A DNA stretch of 64,000 bases from Clostridium transplantifaecale (GCF_900626075.1 NZ_UYZY01000003.1:186001-250000), one strand, 5' to 3'. Positions 25,803-35,108 are shown, counted from the first letter of the stretch. Notes: generated by a model not told the origin, from the sequence alone. Made by a program: numbers and translations.

Positions 25803-26812
25803 TGAAAACAAAAAGCAGGGGACAGATGCAGATGAATAAAAGATTTTTTGAAAGATATTGGCGGACAGTTGGAATCTTTATCTTATGGCTTTTTTTGGTA
25901 GCTTATGTCTTTGGGGTGGCGAAGGAGGCTATCAATTCACTTAACATATCGATCTGCCTGTTTGTTCTCATTGGCATGGAGTATGTATTGGGCTATGGAC
26001 AGGATAAAAGAGTGATAAGAAGCAACCGGAGAAAAATGGAGTCTGATCGACAGCGGCGGGAAGCCATAGGGGAGGCGGCATGGAACGAATATCAGATTAA
26101 AAATAAAAGAATTGCCGAATACAGGAAAAAATTGATGTGGAAAGCGGTTTTTCTGGATTTAATCATGGGAGCTGCCTATATGACAGGGATGGGGCTTGCC
26201 TATGGAAAAGACCCCAAATGGCTCAAAGACGCGATTCCGGCGCTTCTTTGGTTTCTCATGTTTTTCCTTGTCTTATCTGCCTGGATCATCAGTTTTCCCA
26301 AAAGAATGCGGGAGGGAAAGATATTCATATGGGAAGTGCTTTTTGTAGTTCCTTTCATGGCTTTTCCGTTTTTTCCTCTGATTTCAGATCGGATGGCGTG
26401 CGGATTTACTGCTTTTACTGGTGGAATGATATTTTCTCTCTTAGCCATCGGGTATATGCGGCAGACACGCAAAAAAGAGAAGGTATGTACGGTAATGACT
26501 ACCGCGAAGGTGATTGATAATAGAAAGAGTCCCGTGCGTCTTAAACGGCCCGGTGACATTCCTATCTACGCTTATCAGCCCGTTTTGGAGTATTGTGCAG
26601 GAGGGGAGCAAAAACAGGTGGTCTGCGGCGATGGTGAAGCGAATCCCTATCCCTTGGATGAAGTGTATACGATTTATTATAATCCGGAGAAACCTGAGGA
26701 ATTTCGTTTTGCGGACCGTAGGCCCGCCGCAGAACGGTTGATAGGCCCTGTTTTCCTGGGGATAGGAATTGTTTTACTGGCAGGCGCCGTGGGAATCTGG
26801 GTGCTGACTTAA
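25802..26812 (+). CDS. Multi-pass membrane protein with DUF3592-like C-terminus
   Basis: The 336-residue product has two N-terminal helices, a basic loop (about 75-115), four more helices and a last one at the C-terminus. The soluble region near 245-310 has YAYQPVLEYCAGGE and VYTIYYNPEKPEEF, the pattern of DUF3592-type domains (a Y-P-v-eY strand and a YNP-x-P-E turn). Function is unknown. The start overlaps the stop of the WYL regulator gene; an internal ATG at 25832 is an alternative. Confidence 0.65.
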   Translation: MKTKSRGQMQMNKRFFERYWRTVGIFILWLFLVAYVFGVAKEAINSLNISICLFVLIGMEYVLGYGQDKRVIRSNRRKMESDRQRREAIGEAAWNEYQIKNKRIAEYRKKLMWKAVFLDLIMGAAYMTGMGLAYGKDPKWLKDAIPALLWFLMFFLVLSAWIISFPKRMREGKIFIWEVLFVVPFMAFPFFPLISDRMACGFTAFTGGMIFSLLAIGYMRQTRKKEKVCTVMTTAKVIDNRKSPVRLKRPGDIPIYAYQPVLEYCAGGEQKQVVCGDGEANPYPLDEVYTIYYNPEKPEEFRFADRRPAAERLIGPVFLGIGIVLLAGAVGIWVLT

Positions 26813-26856
26813 AAAAAGAATATTCGGATTATCGTTTTTGAAAGAAGGAGACAGAA

Positions 26857-27624
26857 TTGAAGAAAATCAAAACTAGATTGATATTGATTGTCGTTGCAGG
26901 CAGCCTGGTGTGCCTAAATGGTTGCAGGAGCAAAGAAGTACCAGCAGAGGTTGCTGTAGAAAGTATTACTTCTACAGAAAATATTGCTCCCGTAGAAAGC
27001 ATTACTTCTACAGAAGGTATTACTCCTACAGGTAAAACGGTGGAGGAGGAGGCACTTACAGCCCCCATCCCGTCCGAGGAAGCGGCAGGCAGCGGCAGCT
27101 CAGAGACGGAGAGCGCCGCGCAGGAAGAATCGAAGCTTCCGGCCGCGTTTCCCTTAGACTTCCGATTTAGCAGCGGGGCAGGCGCATGGTATACCGTCAT
27201 TACACTGAATCAGGATGGCTCGTTTAGCGGTGAATATTGTGATTCTGATATGGGGGACATTGGGGACGGGTATCCTCATGGAAAGGAATATATATGCAAT
27301 TTCAGCGGACGGTTTGATACCGTCGTGCAGATAGACAGCAATACATACTCCATGACGCTCTTTGAAATCACAACAGAAAAAGAATCCGGAGAGGAATGGA
27401 TTGAAGATGGCATTCTTCACATAGCATCTGATCCGTATGGTCTTGAGGAGGGCACGGAATACCGTTTGTATCTGCCGGAAACAGAGAAAGAAGGGCTTCC
27501 GGAGGACCTCTTCAGTTGGTATCCGGGCTGGAATTTTGCGGATGCAGACGGAAATCTTCCTGACACATTGTCTTGTTTCGGGATTTACAATGTAAAAATG
27601 GGATATGGCTTTTTTGCATATTAG
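26857..27624 (+). CDS. Uncharacterised lipoprotein
   Basis: The frame starts at a TTG with GAAGGAGA upstream. It encodes a signal peptide ending in the lipobox VCLNGCR, then a threonine/glutamate-rich linker with repeated ESITSTE units, and a ~150-residue C-terminal domain. The domain includes WYTVITLNQDGSFSGEYCD, a beta-rich pattern. No family was recognised. A copy of its last ~75 bp occurs at 44753-44833. Confidence 0.75.
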   Translation: MKKIKTRLILIVVAGSLVCLNGCRSKEVPAEVAVESITSTENIAPVESITSTEGITPTGKTVEEEALTAPIPSEEAAGSGSSETESAAQEESKLPAAFPLDFRFSSGAGAWYTVITLNQDGSFSGEYCDSDMGDIGDGYPHGKEYICNFSGRFDTVVQIDSNTYSMTLFEITTEKESGEEWIEDGILHIASDPYGLEEGTEYRLYLPETEKEGLPEDLFSWYPGWNFADADGNLPDTLSCFGIYNVKMGYGFFAY

Positions 27625-27694
27625 GTTTTCGTAACATTGGTATGATAAAACAAAAGTTACCACAGAAACGTATAACAGAAGGAGGAAATGGTAA

Positions 27695-28447
27695 ATGGAA
27701 GCTCAGAACAAAGAACTGTATTTAAAACATATGAATGAAGAATATAGAGAAAAGTATTATCCGGAACGATCCGTATTCACGGCCCATAAGAAGACACAGA
27801 ACGGAGCGAATGCGGTCCTGGGCCTGTTTTTTATAGGACTTTTTTTGGCGGGCAGCCTGGCCGGTTTTGTCTGGTCCATCAACAGGATACTGGAAATCAT
27901 CAGGGATGCAGAGGAAGATATGCTGGGGGTAGGAATTGGAATTTCTGTCTTTTTCCTTTTGCTGGCTATTGGATTTGGAGCTCTTATCTATGTAATAGTA
28001 AAAGGCATGAGAAAAAACGCAGACGACTGGATCCGCATCGTTGCCAAAGCCGGGGGCTTAAGCGAACAGGAAGTGCGGGAATTCGACAGACAGGCGATGG
28101 AGCCGGACAGCCTGATTTTAATTCATCTTGGCAAGCTGAAATCCTTTGCGGCCGGACAGAAGGATGGAATTCTGACCAGGGATTATATCTGCCTTTACAA
28201 CAATAATATGCCCCGTGTGCTGAAGCTTGACCGGCTTACAGAGGCTCATTTAAAGGATAATACATACTATATTAAAGTTGGAAAAACACATAAAAAGGCT
28301 CACTATCTGACAATCAATCTGATGAGCAGAGACAATAAGACTGCATGGGCAGAGACGTCCCAGGAATCAGCCAGGGCGCTTCAGGAAGAGCTGGTAAGCC
28401 GATGCCCCGGAATCGATACTGCGGGCGGCTCCGTACTGGCGGAATGA
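27695..28447 (+). CDS. Two-helix membrane protein of unknown function
   Basis: The 250-residue protein has two transmembrane segments (about 45-65 and 85-110) and a cytoplasmic C-terminal domain of ~140 residues. This domain contains DYICLYNNNMPRVLKLDRL, reminiscent of PH-like or bacterial YcxB-like domains, but this is not certain. An AGAAGGAGG site precedes the ATG. It seems part of a run of small accessory genes in one direction. Confidence 0.65.
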   Translation: MEAQNKELYLKHMNEEYREKYYPERSVFTAHKKTQNGANAVLGLFFIGLFLAGSLAGFVWSINRILEIIRDAEEDMLGVGIGISVFFLLLAIGFGALIYVIVKGMRKNADDWIRIVAKAGGLSEQEVREFDRQAMEPDSLILIHLGKLKSFAAGQKDGILTRDYICLYNNNMPRVLKLDRLTEAHLKDNTYYIKVGKTHKKAHYLTINLMSRDNKTAWAETSQESARALQEELVSRCPGIDTAGGSVLAE

Positions 28448-28505
28448 GAGTGGGGATAATCACATGAGAGATGAAAATACGGACAGGAGAACGGGGGAAA
28501 ACGAA

Positions 28506-28811
28506 TTGAGTATAGAAAAATTGATGTACATGGTAATAATCGAGAAGGGCAAGTCTTACGATGAGATGACAATGGAGATAATTTCCAAACATGTTGAGAA
28601 CATTAAAAGGCTGGACGATCAGGGGAAACTGGAAATCTGCGGCGTGTTTAAAGATTATCCGGGGAAGGCAGGTATGTATATCTTAAAAACAGAAAGCCGT
28701 GAGGAAGCAGAAGAACTTTGTAAAATGGAGCCCCTGGTTACAAGCGGATATGCAACCTATCGATTAGTTACCTTGCAGATTGCAAATCGGGCAAATAATT
28801 ATTTGTTGTAA
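28506..28811 (+). CDS. YciI-like protein, copy 1
   Basis: I place the start at TTG 28506, where GGGGGAAA precedes it, because the paralogue at 46038-46337 begins at the equivalent position. The ~101-residue product has the short ferredoxin-like pattern of YciI proteins: a first strand MYMVIIEKG, then GVFKDYPGKAGMYILKTESR, and EAEELCKMEPL. The active-site histidine typical of catalytic YciI enzymes is not evident. About two thirds of residues match the copy at 46 kb. Confidence 0.7.
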   Translation: MSIEKLMYMVIIEKGKSYDEMTMEIISKHVENIKRLDDQGKLEICGVFKDYPGKAGMYILKTESREEAEELCKMEPLVTSGYATYRLVTLQIANRANNYLL

Positions 28812-28889
28812 TCATGGCAGTGGTGGCGGAGTGCTGCTTTTGCCCCACGTACCAGCCATGGTCATGACTTTTTTGATAATGGTTTTGAG

Positions 28890-29312
28890 GTGAAGGAATT
28901 TAAACCTATGGATCAGGGCGATGTTCTGGAACCGGACGACAAGATTGGAACGAAACAGGCAGTTGTTTCCTGCACGATAAGTTTAGACGGCGTAAAGATG
29001 GGAACGGCATTTTTCAGCCGGACATCGAAATATGGGACTGATGCTGGGAAATGTTCCGTAAAAATCATAACCATACATGCAAATGATGAAAACAAGGACA
29101 TGGTTTATGTAGAAGGGATTGAAGAAGAGGTGCGACTCTCCGAACTGACGATGGAACGCTTAACGGCTGCATTGGGTCAATATACAGATGCCACAGAGAG
29201 CCTAGGCAGCAATGATGTCATGGATTATACGTGGAAGAGGAAACATTATTCGTTGACCGTATCTTTTAATGCAGATGATACATTGTACGGAGTAAAGGTT
29301 GCGTATAAGTAA
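28890..29312 (+). CDS. Hypothetical protein, possibly 5'-truncated
   Basis: The 140-residue frame starts at a GTG with a poor ribosome site. The same frame is open back to the stop of the YciI gene, with no ATG, GTG or TTG in between. The sequence before the GTG (GHDFFDNGFEV) reads smoothly into the protein, so a lost N-terminus such as a signal peptide is likely. No family was recognised. A terminator follows. Confidence 0.5.
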   Translation: MKEFKPMDQGDVLEPDDKIGTKQAVVSCTISLDGVKMGTAFFSRTSKYGTDAGKCSVKIITIHANDENKDMVYVEGIEEEVRLSELTMERLTAALGQYTDATESLGSNDVMDYTWKRKHYSLTVSFNADDTLYGVKVAYK

Positions 29313-29474
29313 GCAGGCAGTGGGGAGTTCTGTAATGAACTGAAATACGGCAGAGGAGTAATGAATGATATATGGAAATGTAATGAAAAGAACTGCGGGC
29401 TTTTCTGGCAGACGGTATAATTACCTTATGAAATTCTGCCGGGAAATGGAAAACTTGCGATGAAATATGAATGG

Positions 29475-29508
29475 CCATCCGGGAAAGCTTTCCGGGTGGT
29501 TTATTTGT
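29475..29508 (+). terminator. Rho-independent terminator
   Basis: CCATCCGGGAA and TTCCGGGTGG form an 11-pair stem with a tiny loop, followed by a T-rich run. It lies ~160 bp after the hypothetical gene. Confidence 0.8.
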
Positions 29509-29590
29509 ACTTTTACAAATAAACAATTGGAAGCGATTCAGTAACCCTGGCAATCCCTTAAAAATCGAAGAAAGGAACGGGAGTCATCAT

Positions 29591-30151
29591 ATGGAGCTAT
29601 TTAAAACAACAGGAGTTCTTGATGAACCGATACTGAGAGAGGTGGCTAAAAGGGGAATTCCGAAATCAGAAAAATGGGCAGCAATTATTTGTTTCACAGG
29701 AAGCTTCGCCCTCAGTGCGGCAAGATACCCTGCACTTGCGGCGGTTTTCTTTTCTGTCGGTTTGTTTCTTGTGTTATGGCAGTATGTCCTGTTCCGCTGG
29801 ATAACAGTAAAAAGGAATCTGCGCGATATGCAGGACTTCAATGGGGTAATGGGCTATCAATATACCACCTGGTTTGATGAAAACGGACTGGCAGTGATAA
29901 ATCAAACCAACCATGGGGAAGGAAAGTTTAAGTATGCCTATTTAAAACGGATTTTTGAAACAGAACATATTTTAGCTTTACAGACGAAACGCAATCAGTT
30001 TGTTCCGATTTTCAAAAACGAGCTGAGCTTGGAAGAATTGGATGAGCTGACGGTATTTTTAAAATCGCGGAACAAAAAAATCAAAATTTGCCGTTTGAAG
30101 AAACAAAATAATAAAGGAACAACGGAAAATGAAAAGGAGGAGGTGTTCTAA
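29591..30151 (+). CDS. YcxB-like membrane protein
   Basis: The ATG at 29591 yields 186 residues. Two close transmembrane helices (about 28-65) are followed by GYQYTTWFDENGLAVINQ and LALQTKRNQFVPIFKN. This is the layout of YcxB-like C-terminal domains, in which a PH-like fold follows two helices. Function is unknown. The gene ends in GGAGGAGGTGTTC and its TAA overlaps the next ATG by one base, so translation is coupled to the flavin reductase. Confidence 0.7.
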   Translation: MELFKTTGVLDEPILREVAKRGIPKSEKWAAIICFTGSFALSAARYPALAAVFFSVGLFLVLWQYVLFRWITVKRNLRDMQDFNGVMGYQYTTWFDENGLAVINQTNHGEGKFKYAYLKRIFETEHILALQTKRNQFVPIFKNELSLEELDELTVFLKSRNKKIKICRLKKQNNKGTTENEKEEVF

Positions 30152-30798
30152 TGAAAATTGAAATGGGGAAAGAGTTTCCACAGTATTTCAAACCCTCATA
30201 CCCAGAGGAATTTGAACTATTTTCACACTTTGAAACGACAGCAGGCATACCAACTGTCTTATTTGCAATTACGACATGGAAAGAAAACGGAAAGCCAAAT
30301 GTCTGTTTTCACGCATGGAGTTGTTTTCATGGCGATAAGACAGCTTTTTTTGCTGTCATGGGAAACCTGTATCAGCATACCCATACCTATGCAAATATCC
30401 AAAGAGAAAAGTGCTTTTGTATCAATTTTCTTCCCATAAGCTACTACGATAAGCTGATAGATACAATTAACCATAATGACTATGAAACAGATGAATTTTC
30501 AGTGGGAAAATTTTCTCTTGTAAACGCCAAAACCATTCATGCCCCCATGATACAGGAAGCATTTGTAAACATAGAGTGTACTTTAAAAGAAACACAGGAT
30601 TTAAGCGGCGCAGGTATTACCTCAATGATCATCGGACAGATACAGCATATTTCCGTGGAGGAAGAATATGCACAGGGTTATGAAAAACGATATGGAAAGG
30701 ACGGTTTTATGATGTTAATTCCTGCCCCACAAGACTTGAAAACGGGAGAACCTAATCAATCAGCGATTGCAACGATAAACATTGAAAAATTTGATTGA
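30151..30798 (+). CDS. Flavin reductase-like domain protein
   Basis: The 215-residue product matches the FMN-binding split-barrel flavin reductase family in overall pattern: a short N-terminal strand with TTWKENGKPNVCFHAW, then QREKCFCINFLP and a central HAPMIQEAFVNIECTLKE. It likely binds FMN and acts as an oxidoreductase or nitroreductase-like enzyme. It is coupled to the YcxB-like gene. Confidence 0.78.
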   Translation: MKIEMGKEFPQYFKPSYPEEFELFSHFETTAGIPTVLFAITTWKENGKPNVCFHAWSCFHGDKTAFFAVMGNLYQHTHTYANIQREKCFCINFLPISYYDKLIDTINHNDYETDEFSVGKFSLVNAKTIHAPMIQEAFVNIECTLKETQDLSGAGITSMIIGQIQHISVEEEYAQGYEKRYGKDGFMMLIPAPQDLKTGEPNQSAIATINIEKFD

Positions 30799-30871
30799 TA
30801 AAAAGGAAAATCACAAATGATGAGAACAACGCAGATGGAAGCGGTAAAAAATAAATCGTAAGAGGAATGGG

Positions 30872-31273
30872 ATGAAAAAAAGAAAAAGGCGTCCAGGAAT
30901 GCTGGAACACGCCGCGTATTATGATGAACTGTGTGGATGCTCCAATCTTCCCAGGTTTAAAATCGATGTTCAGGAGTTTATTAGCAGTCATCCGGATGAA
31001 ACAGCATTCATGGTTAAATTTGATATCCGGGAATTCAAACTGATTAACCGGATATTGGGTGAGAAAACAGGGGATCAGATTCTGGTTCATATTGCTTCTG
31101 TACTGCGTCAGGTAATAAGACCAGGCTTTTTTTGCCGTGCCCATGATGATGAAATCGGTTAAAGCTGGTATCAGGCCGCTGTCAGATATCATTTGAAACG
31201 TGTAAAAACGCTGCGGAAGATTCAAAATAAGAAGGAGGCGGTGCTTGATAAAATGCGCCGGCATGGTAAATAG
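30872..31273 (+). pseudogene. Remnant of a GGDEF-domain protein
   Basis: The first 96 codons read YYDELCGCSNLPRF, KFDIREFKLINRIL and GDQILVHIASVLRQV, the start of a diguanylate cyclase GGDEF domain. The frame stops at a TAA just where the catalytic loop (here HDDEIG) is reached. The same frame then continues with a basic segment ending RRHGK that does not resemble the rest of a GGDEF domain. The active-site loop and the second half are missing, so no cyclic-di-GMP synthesis is expected. Confidence 0.7.
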
Positions 31274-31379
31274 AAAAATCTATTCCACCTTGTCCGATAG
31301 ACTTTCGAAAGGATGGAGTGAAATGCTTAAAAGCAGAAATACATTTGATCCGCTATCATACAAAAATGAGGAGAATGAT

Positions 31380-31451
31380 ATGGCTGTAACAATTACCAAA
31401 AAAACTGTTTTACTAATGTCTTTACCCCAGCGCAGAGGAAAGGGGCGATAA
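31380..31451 (+). CDS. 23-residue peptide directly ahead of the sensor kinase
   Basis: An ATG with GAGGAG upstream opens a 23-codon frame (AVTITKKTVLLMSLPQ then a basic RRGKGR tail). It ends one base before the kinase ATG. The position and the hydrophobic-then-basic make-up suggest a coupling leader or a peptide signal precursor. There is no cysteine, so it is not a classic AgrD thiolactone precursor. Confidence 0.4.
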   Translation: MAVTITKKTVLLMSLPQRRGKGR

Positions 31452-31452
31452 A

Positions 31453-33150
31453 ATGGACACGATATTGATACAATCTTTCTCACTTTTGGAGGAATCCGAA
31501 TCATCCGGTATCCCGGAAACCACCGGCTCTCTGCTGGTGCCTGATCCGGATTCGGAATACGGCTATAAGGCCCGCGAGATGCCGGAATCCTTCGGGACCA
31601 CTTTGACGGAAGAGGAATTTTCCGAAATAACCAGCTCCTATCAAGCGATCAATAATGTGGCTCTCTCTAATTACCTATCGTTCCTGCTTGCGTTTACAGC
31701 AAGTATTTGCCTGGTATATCTGTTGAAACAGTTTCTGAAACCCAGACTGGACCGGTTTAAATGGGCGGCTCATCTCTTCTTGGCGGTACTCTTTTTTACA
31801 TTATTCAAGTATCGGTGGTGGATTCGGCTGCCGCGGGGCCTTTACTATTTATTCCCTGTTATGGAAGTGATTCTGCTGCTGGCAGTGATTTATCTTGCCT
31901 ACAGGGGAAAATTCAGCAAAAAGGTATATGCTGCGGTTACATTCGAGGCAGTTTTCGGATTGTGCCAGGCATTATACACCTATGGGCAGTTATTTTTTAA
32001 GGAAATTAGCAGTTACCTGGAACTTCCCCCAAACTCGGAGATATTTCGCCTGTACTCTTACGTGAAAGATCCCGCGTCCTCGATCCATGCGTCGGAGACG
32101 GTAAACATTTATTTCGATTGGGAGAAGTGCCTGATGCTGTTTCTTGCCTGCGCGGCGCTGGTTCTCTCGGTCAGAAAACTGGCCCGCATGGGGGAGCGTG
32201 ACACGGAGGGAATTCCCCGGAGCGAACTGTATTTTCTGCTCATGCCATCATTTGCGGCGAATGTTTATTCCATCTTTACGGGAGCGGCCTATTTCCTGGT
32301 GTCGAATTCTGTATTCGTCGATTGGGCGACGTGGGACGACCCGCTTCAAAGCATGACGCTATATTTTATGATTCCATTTTTGGCGGTGGCTTCCCTTTTA
32401 TGTATCCTGTACGCCTATGGGATTTATCAGAAACTTGTCAGCTATGTGGAAGAAAAGCAGCGGGCAGTCATCCTGGAAAACCAGGTGAATCAGATGCAGA
32501 GACATATCAAAGAAATTGAGGAACTTTACACGGGTATCCGCTCCATGCGGCACGATATGCAGAATTGTCTCTTTGATATCAAGAGCTTACTGGCGGCGCA
32601 GGGAATTGACGTGGAGGAGGAAGACAGCGAACTGGCAGGCTATTTTTCCGGGATTGGCACTGCGTTAAACACATTGAATTATTCCATCCATACAGGCAAT
32701 CCTGTGACGGACGTGGTGCTCAACGGAAAAGCCAGACGTGCAAAGGACCGGGGGATACAGTTTGACAGTGAATTTCGTTTCCCGAAAGATTTTGGTATCG
32801 ATGCCTTTGATCTGAGCATCATTCTGAACAATAGTCTGGACAATGCCCTGGAGGCCTGCGAGACGCTGCTTGAGAAGGATTCGGAGGCGAAGGCGTATAT
32901 AAAGATACGGTCTTACTGTAAAAGCAATATGTTTTTAATGGAACTGGAGAATAGCTGCGATGGCTTGGTAATTGAAGCAGGGAACGGCGCCGCCCTGAGA
33001 ACCAGAAAAGAAGATACCGTTCAGCATGGACTCGGATACCAGACTATTTTGCGGTGTGCAAAAAAGTATTATGGAGGTGCAGAATATACGTGCAGCGGAC
33101 CGATGTTCCAACTTACTGTTATGCTGCAAAAGGCTGGCCCTGATGATTGA
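31453..33150 (+). CDS. AgrC/NatK-like sensor histidine kinase with GHKL ATPase domain
   Basis: The 565-residue protein has a ~75-residue extracytoplasmic N-terminus and about six transmembrane helices up to residue 330. The histidine motif SMRHDMQNCLFDIKSLL places the phospho-acceptor near residue 367. The ATPase domain shows IILNNSLDNALEAC, ELENSCDG and HGLGYQTILRCAKKY. This class normally signals to LytTR regulators, yet none is adjacent; the LytTR regulator at 18310-19023 is the only candidate here. The remains of a GGDEF gene lie upstream and the MATE pump lies downstream. Confidence 0.88.
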   Translation: MDTILIQSFSLLEESESSGIPETTGSLLVPDPDSEYGYKAREMPESFGTTLTEEEFSEITSSYQAINNVALSNYLSFLLAFTASICLVYLLKQFLKPRLDRFKWAAHLFLAVLFFTLFKYRWWIRLPRGLYYLFPVMEVILLLAVIYLAYRGKFSKKVYAAVTFEAVFGLCQALYTYGQLFFKEISSYLELPPNSEIFRLYSYVKDPASSIHASETVNIYFDWEKCLMLFLACAALVLSVRKLARMGERDTEGIPRSELYFLLMPSFAANVYSIFTGAAYFLVSNSVFVDWATWDDPLQSMTLYFMIPFLAVASLLCILYAYGIYQKLVSYVEEKQRAVILENQVNQMQRHIKEIEELYTGIRSMRHDMQNCLFDIKSLLAAQGIDVEEEDSELAGYFSGIGTALNTLNYSIHTGNPVTDVVLNGKARRAKDRGIQFDSEFRFPKDFGIDAFDLSIILNNSLDNALEACETLLEKDSEAKAYIKIRSYCKSNMFLMELENSCDGLVIEAGNGAALRTRKEDTVQHGLGYQTILRCAKKYYGGAEYTCSGPMFQLTVMLQKAGPDD

Positions 33151-33184
33151 ATATTTTCATGTATCGGTCCGCTGAATGTTACTG

Positions 33185-33234
33185 TTGACATTTCCATTAG
33201 AATATGATAACGTTATCGTTATTCAAAAAGGAGG
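33185..33234 (+). promoter_or_regulatory. Promoter and ribosome site of the MATE leader
   Basis: TTGACA at 33185 is a consensus -35; the -10 is not clear, TAACGT at 33208 being at 17-bp spacing. A GATAACGTTATC palindrome (33206-33217) overlaps this region and may be an operator. AGGAGG at 33229-33234 serves the leader peptide. Confidence 0.5.
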
Positions 33235-33241
33235 TGCTAGT

Positions 33242-33259
33242 TTGTCGGTATTACTGTAA
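33242..33259 (+). CDS. Leader peptide (five codons) ahead of the MATE gene
   Basis: TTG-TCG-GTA-TTA-CTG-TAA follows AGGAGG by seven bases, giving a five-residue peptide MSVLL. Such minute leader ORFs precede ribosome-sensing attenuators of resistance genes, where drug-stalled ribosomes change RNA folding. A terminator hairpin lies ~100 bp downstream and before the pump start. Confidence 0.4.
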   Translation: MSVLL

Positions 33260-33362
33260 AGCATGAAACGAAGATTTTGCAATAGGAGAACCCTGTTGCT
33301 GTTTTTGTCGTGCCTTGCAGGATATGCTGAAAACACACCCTTTTTACAATCGTGTTTGTTTT

Positions 33363-33388
33363 GGCATAGCTTTGGCTATGCCTTTTTT
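33363..33388 (+). terminator. Attenuator-type terminator upstream of the MATE gene
   Basis: GGCATAGC-TTTG-GCTATGCC followed by six Ts is a textbook intrinsic terminator. It lies between the promoter/leader and the pump start at 33432, so the pump should be made only when it is read through. Confidence 0.85.
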
Positions 33389-33431
33389 GATGCTTTCTGC
33401 AAGAGCCTATTTGAATATGGAGGAAATTGCA

Positions 33432-34784
33432 ATGAGCAATCAAAAAAACGCGCTTGCCCGGAAATTCACAATATTTTCGCTGCTGCGCTTTGCTATGCCA
33501 ACGATTATAATGATGGTGTTCATGGGGCTGTATCAGGTCGTTGACGCCATGTTTGTATCCAATTATGTGAATACGGTTGGCCTGTCGGCTATTAATATCG
33601 TAACGCCTGTCATCTCATTTTTTTATGGGTTGGGGACCATGTTCGCTACCGGCGGCAGTGCCATCATCGCAAAAAAAATGGGCGAAGGAAAGGATTTGGA
33701 GGCCAAGCAAAACTTTACGGCCCTTGTTCTTATCGCGGTTTCAATTGGAATTGCATTCGCACTTTTAAGTACGATTTTCATGGATAACCTTATCTTCGCT
33801 TTGGGGGGCAGCGAACAAATTCTGCCGTATGCCCGCGAATATTTGGGCATTCTCATTCTGTTTGCACCAGCTTTACTGCTACAGGTCTTATTTCAAAACC
33901 TCTTTGTAACAGCGGGAAAGCCCAATTTGGGCCTTTGGCTGATGGTGGGTGCCGGAGTGGCAAATATTGTACTGGATTATATTTTCATGGTGCTGCTGCA
34001 TATGGGTATGACCGGAGCCGCTATTGCAACAGGCATCGGGTACAGCATTGCAACCATCGCGGGGATTGTTGTATTTTCAAAACGAAAAGGCACCCTGCAT
34101 TTTGTAAAGCCGCTCATAAAGCTAAAAGAATGGGGGCAATCCTGCTATAACGGCTCGTCTGAACTGGTGCGGGAACTGGCGCAAGGAATTACTTCGGCCA
34201 TCTTTAATATTGTTATGATGCGGCTGGCAGGGGAACATGGCGTTGCCGCACTTGCCGTTTTGATATACACTCAGTTTTTGTTTGTAGGAGTCATTGTCGG
34301 CTTTTCCATGGGCGTATCCCCTGTTGTGAGTTACCAATATGGGGCCGGAAACAAAGAGGAACTGCGCCGGTTACTGAAACTATGCCTGTTTTGGGTATCG
34401 TTCATATCTGTGCTTTTATTCATCGTTTGCCAACTATGCGCAGGAGTAATGACCGGCTTTTTCGTCCCACGGGATTCCGAGGTGTATCGGCTGGCGGCAG
34501 GCGGGTTTAAGATTTATGCTTTTGTCTTTCTATTTAATGGATTAGGCATGTTCACATCCGCATTATTCACAGCTCTCTCCAACGGCAAAATATCTGCAAT
34601 TCTGTCTTTTACCCGGACATTTGCACTGTTTACCGTGTTCTTGCTGGTATTTCCCAACATTTGGGGGATAACGGGTGCGTGGCTGGCTCCAGTAACAGCC
34701 GAGTTTCTTTCTATGCTGTTAGCAATCGCATTGCTGGTGAAATATAGATACAAGTATTTTCGGGGCGGCATGGCGACAAATTAG
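33432..34784 (+). CDS. MATE family multidrug efflux transporter
   Basis: The ATG at 33432 follows GGAGG and gives 450 residues, the usual length for this family; the upstream ATG at 33315 lies before the attenuator and is rejected. Twelve hydrophobic segments are arranged as two six-helix halves. FAMPTIIMMVFMGLYQVVDAMFV at the start and the repeat near residue 235 are MATE-like. It should expel cationic drugs using a sodium or proton gradient. Control by transcription attenuation is likely. Confidence 0.93.
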   Translation: MSNQKNALARKFTIFSLLRFAMPTIIMMVFMGLYQVVDAMFVSNYVNTVGLSAINIVTPVISFFYGLGTMFATGGSAIIAKKMGEGKDLEAKQNFTALVLIAVSIGIAFALLSTIFMDNLIFALGGSEQILPYAREYLGILILFAPALLLQVLFQNLFVTAGKPNLGLWLMVGAGVANIVLDYIFMVLLHMGMTGAAIATGIGYSIATIAGIVVFSKRKGTLHFVKPLIKLKEWGQSCYNGSSELVRELAQGITSAIFNIVMMRLAGEHGVAALAVLIYTQFLFVGVIVGFSMGVSPVVSYQYGAGNKEELRRLLKLCLFWVSFISVLLFIVCQLCAGVMTGFFVPRDSEVYRLAAGGFKIYAFVFLFNGLGMFTSALFTALSNGKISAILSFTRTFALFTVFLLVFPNIWGITGAWLAPVTAEFLSMLLAIALLVKYRYKYFRGGMATN

Positions 34785-34813
34785 TATTTTCAATAATGTG
34801 ACAAATCGTATAG

Positions 34814-34843
34814 AATACCGGGCGCAAAATGCCCGGTATTTTT
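34814..34843 (+). terminator. Terminator of the MATE gene
   Basis: AATACCGGGC pairs perfectly with GCCCGGTATT around a seven-base loop, followed by Ts. The rest of the 34785-35108 gap holds only the inverted repeat at 35058-35084. Confidence 0.92.
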
Positions 34844-35057
34844 GTATGCGTATGGGGAAAATGGTATGGCAGATAAGGGGAGTCATCATGCTGGAACATA
34901 CAGAGAAATATCCATTGTTTTTATTGGGGGGCTATGCTACAATTAAGGCAAATTTTGGTGCATTTTGGTAAAAATGTGTACTAAGAAATAATCATGGGAT
35001 TTGTTGAAACTTTCAGAAAATAAGATGTTGTTTTGTGAAAAAATTAAACATTAGCCA

Positions 35058-35084
35058 GCAAACGTCGATACTGACAACGTTTGC
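35058..35084. promoter_or_regulatory. Inverted repeat ahead of the hybrid kinase
   Basis: GCAAACGT and ACGTTTGC are perfectly complementary across 11 bases, 25 bp before the start codon. It could be an operator or an RNA hairpin that limits ribosome access. Confidence 0.5.
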
Positions 35085-35108
35085 CGACGGGAGGAGCGAT
35101 ATTTTTTA

